Assembly (NCBI GenBank): GCA_027487845.1
Contig: JAIYCV010000004.1
Span: forward strand, 1-39,494
Reading direction: 5' to 3'
DNA from: Flammeovirgaceae bacterium
GTDB taxonomy: Bacteria; Bacteroidota; Bacteroidia; Cytophagales; Cyclobacteriaceae
DNA length: 39,494 bases
Shown here: in pieces, positions 39,123 through 39,494 of the stretch
How the letters are laid out: each line of letters starts with the position of its first letter
Numbering within the stretch: the stretch's first letter is position 1
The notes under the pieces: generated by a model
Told to the model about the DNA's origin: nothing
What the model saw: the letters and a program-made list of their open reading frames with translations, nothing else
Databases searched by the model: none
Program-made: the position numbers and the translations under genes

Positions 39123-39494
39123 TTAAAATAACTTCAGTTGAAAATTCTCCTCTCGCCTTCGCGGACGAAATGAAATCTCGCCAAAATTTGAAATAGAAAT
39201 TCCTAACAGTCTTACTTTTTTATCCATTAAATCGGTTGACAGAAGCAACTCCTTGGCCGCTGATTCAATCCTATCTAAATCATCAATACCTTCTTCAAAG
39301 GAATGACTGCGTGTGATTTGTTTGAAATCGTGGTACTTGATTTTAAGCGTCACCGTTCGGCCTTTTAGCTGGTGACGCGTCAACCGATCTTGTACAACAA
39401 GCGCAATCTTTTCAAGCTGAGCGATCATTTCATCTGCGGTGGTGAGGTCAAAAGCAAACGTATCCTCTGCCCCTACCGATTTAGCTTCTCTATC
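39123..39494 (-). CDS. dinB: DNA polymerase IV, C-terminal part (cut by window edge)
   Basis: This is the 3' part of a Y-family DNA polymerase gene that continues beyond the right window edge, so the start is not visible. The visible 123 residues begin DREAKSVGAEDTFAFDL, the typical entry to the little-finger domain, and continue with the DNA-contacting strands VTLKIKYHDFKQITRSH and VRLLGISISNF. The C-terminus FQLKLF contains the QLxLF beta-clamp-binding motif. The polymerase copies across damaged DNA with low fidelity, usually under SOS control; its promoter is outside the window. Confidence 0.9.
   Translation of the reverse strand, partial: DREAKSVGAEDTFAFDLTTADEMIAQLEKIALVVQDRLTRHQLKGRTVTLKIKYHDFKQITRSHSFEEGIDDLDRIESAAKELLLSTDLMDKKVRLLGISISNFGEISFRPRRREENFQLKLF

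Overview
The window is a chromosomal stretch of a Bacteroidota bacterium, most likely of the Cytophagales type. The evidence is a secreted repeat protein ending in a type IX secretion sorting domain, lipoproteins with the SCKK-type lipobox, AraC and LytTR regulators with membrane N-terminal halves, an ECF sigma/anti-sigma operon, and several promoter-like TAnnTTTG elements of the kind described for this phylum. No rRNA, tRNA or CRISPR array was recognised.

Layout. 1-1577 is a complete-looking IS1182-type insertion sequence with 15-bp inverted ends. 1578-2940 is a small accessory patch: an XRE-type regulator whose start codon sits directly behind a four-site operator array, a degenerate intergenic repeat, and an unknown coiled-coil protein ended by a strong terminator. 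3242-7036 (-) encodes a 1264-residue surface protein with two sevenfold FG-GAP blocks. 7339-9314 (-) holds two exported alpha/beta hydrolases, 9595-10641 (-) a stand-alone SIR2-like protein, 10708-12024 (-) a Tat-exported Gfo/Idh/MocA oxidoreductase and 12120-13328 (-) a Bcr/CflA-type exporter.

13457-24219 is the most interesting part: a light/DNA-repair island with three photolyase-superfamily proteins of three different types. One belongs to the FeS-BCP/PhrB family but lacks the iron-sulfur ligands. The second is an N-antenna plus C-FAD protein in which the WQW aromatic motif is replaced. The third is a NewPHL-type protein with inverted domain order. Around them lie small or poorly understood genes that I recall travelling with photolyases in other bacteria: a DUF2256 zinc-ribbon protein of only 52 residues, a TIGR03643 protein, a DUF2867/YbjT-like protein, an SDR without the catalytic tyrosine, a flavin-reductase-like protein and a DUF2236 haem oxygenase-like protein. 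Overlapping or tightly spaced starts suggest coupled translation within this set.

24338-30590 holds a small exported protein, a membrane LytTR regulator divergent from a Crp/Fnr-type regulator, an outer-membrane-like protein and a DUF4386 membrane protein downstream of the latter, a type B carboxylesterase and an aldose-1-epimerase-like protein. 30736-33488 (-) is an ECF sigma / anti-sigma / exported protein / outer-membrane-like protein operon. The right end has a serine hydrolase lipoprotein, a membrane AraC regulator, an unknown lipoprotein, an ABA4-like membrane protein, a J-domain/KTSC fusion and the 3' part of a DNA polymerase IV gene cut by the window edge.
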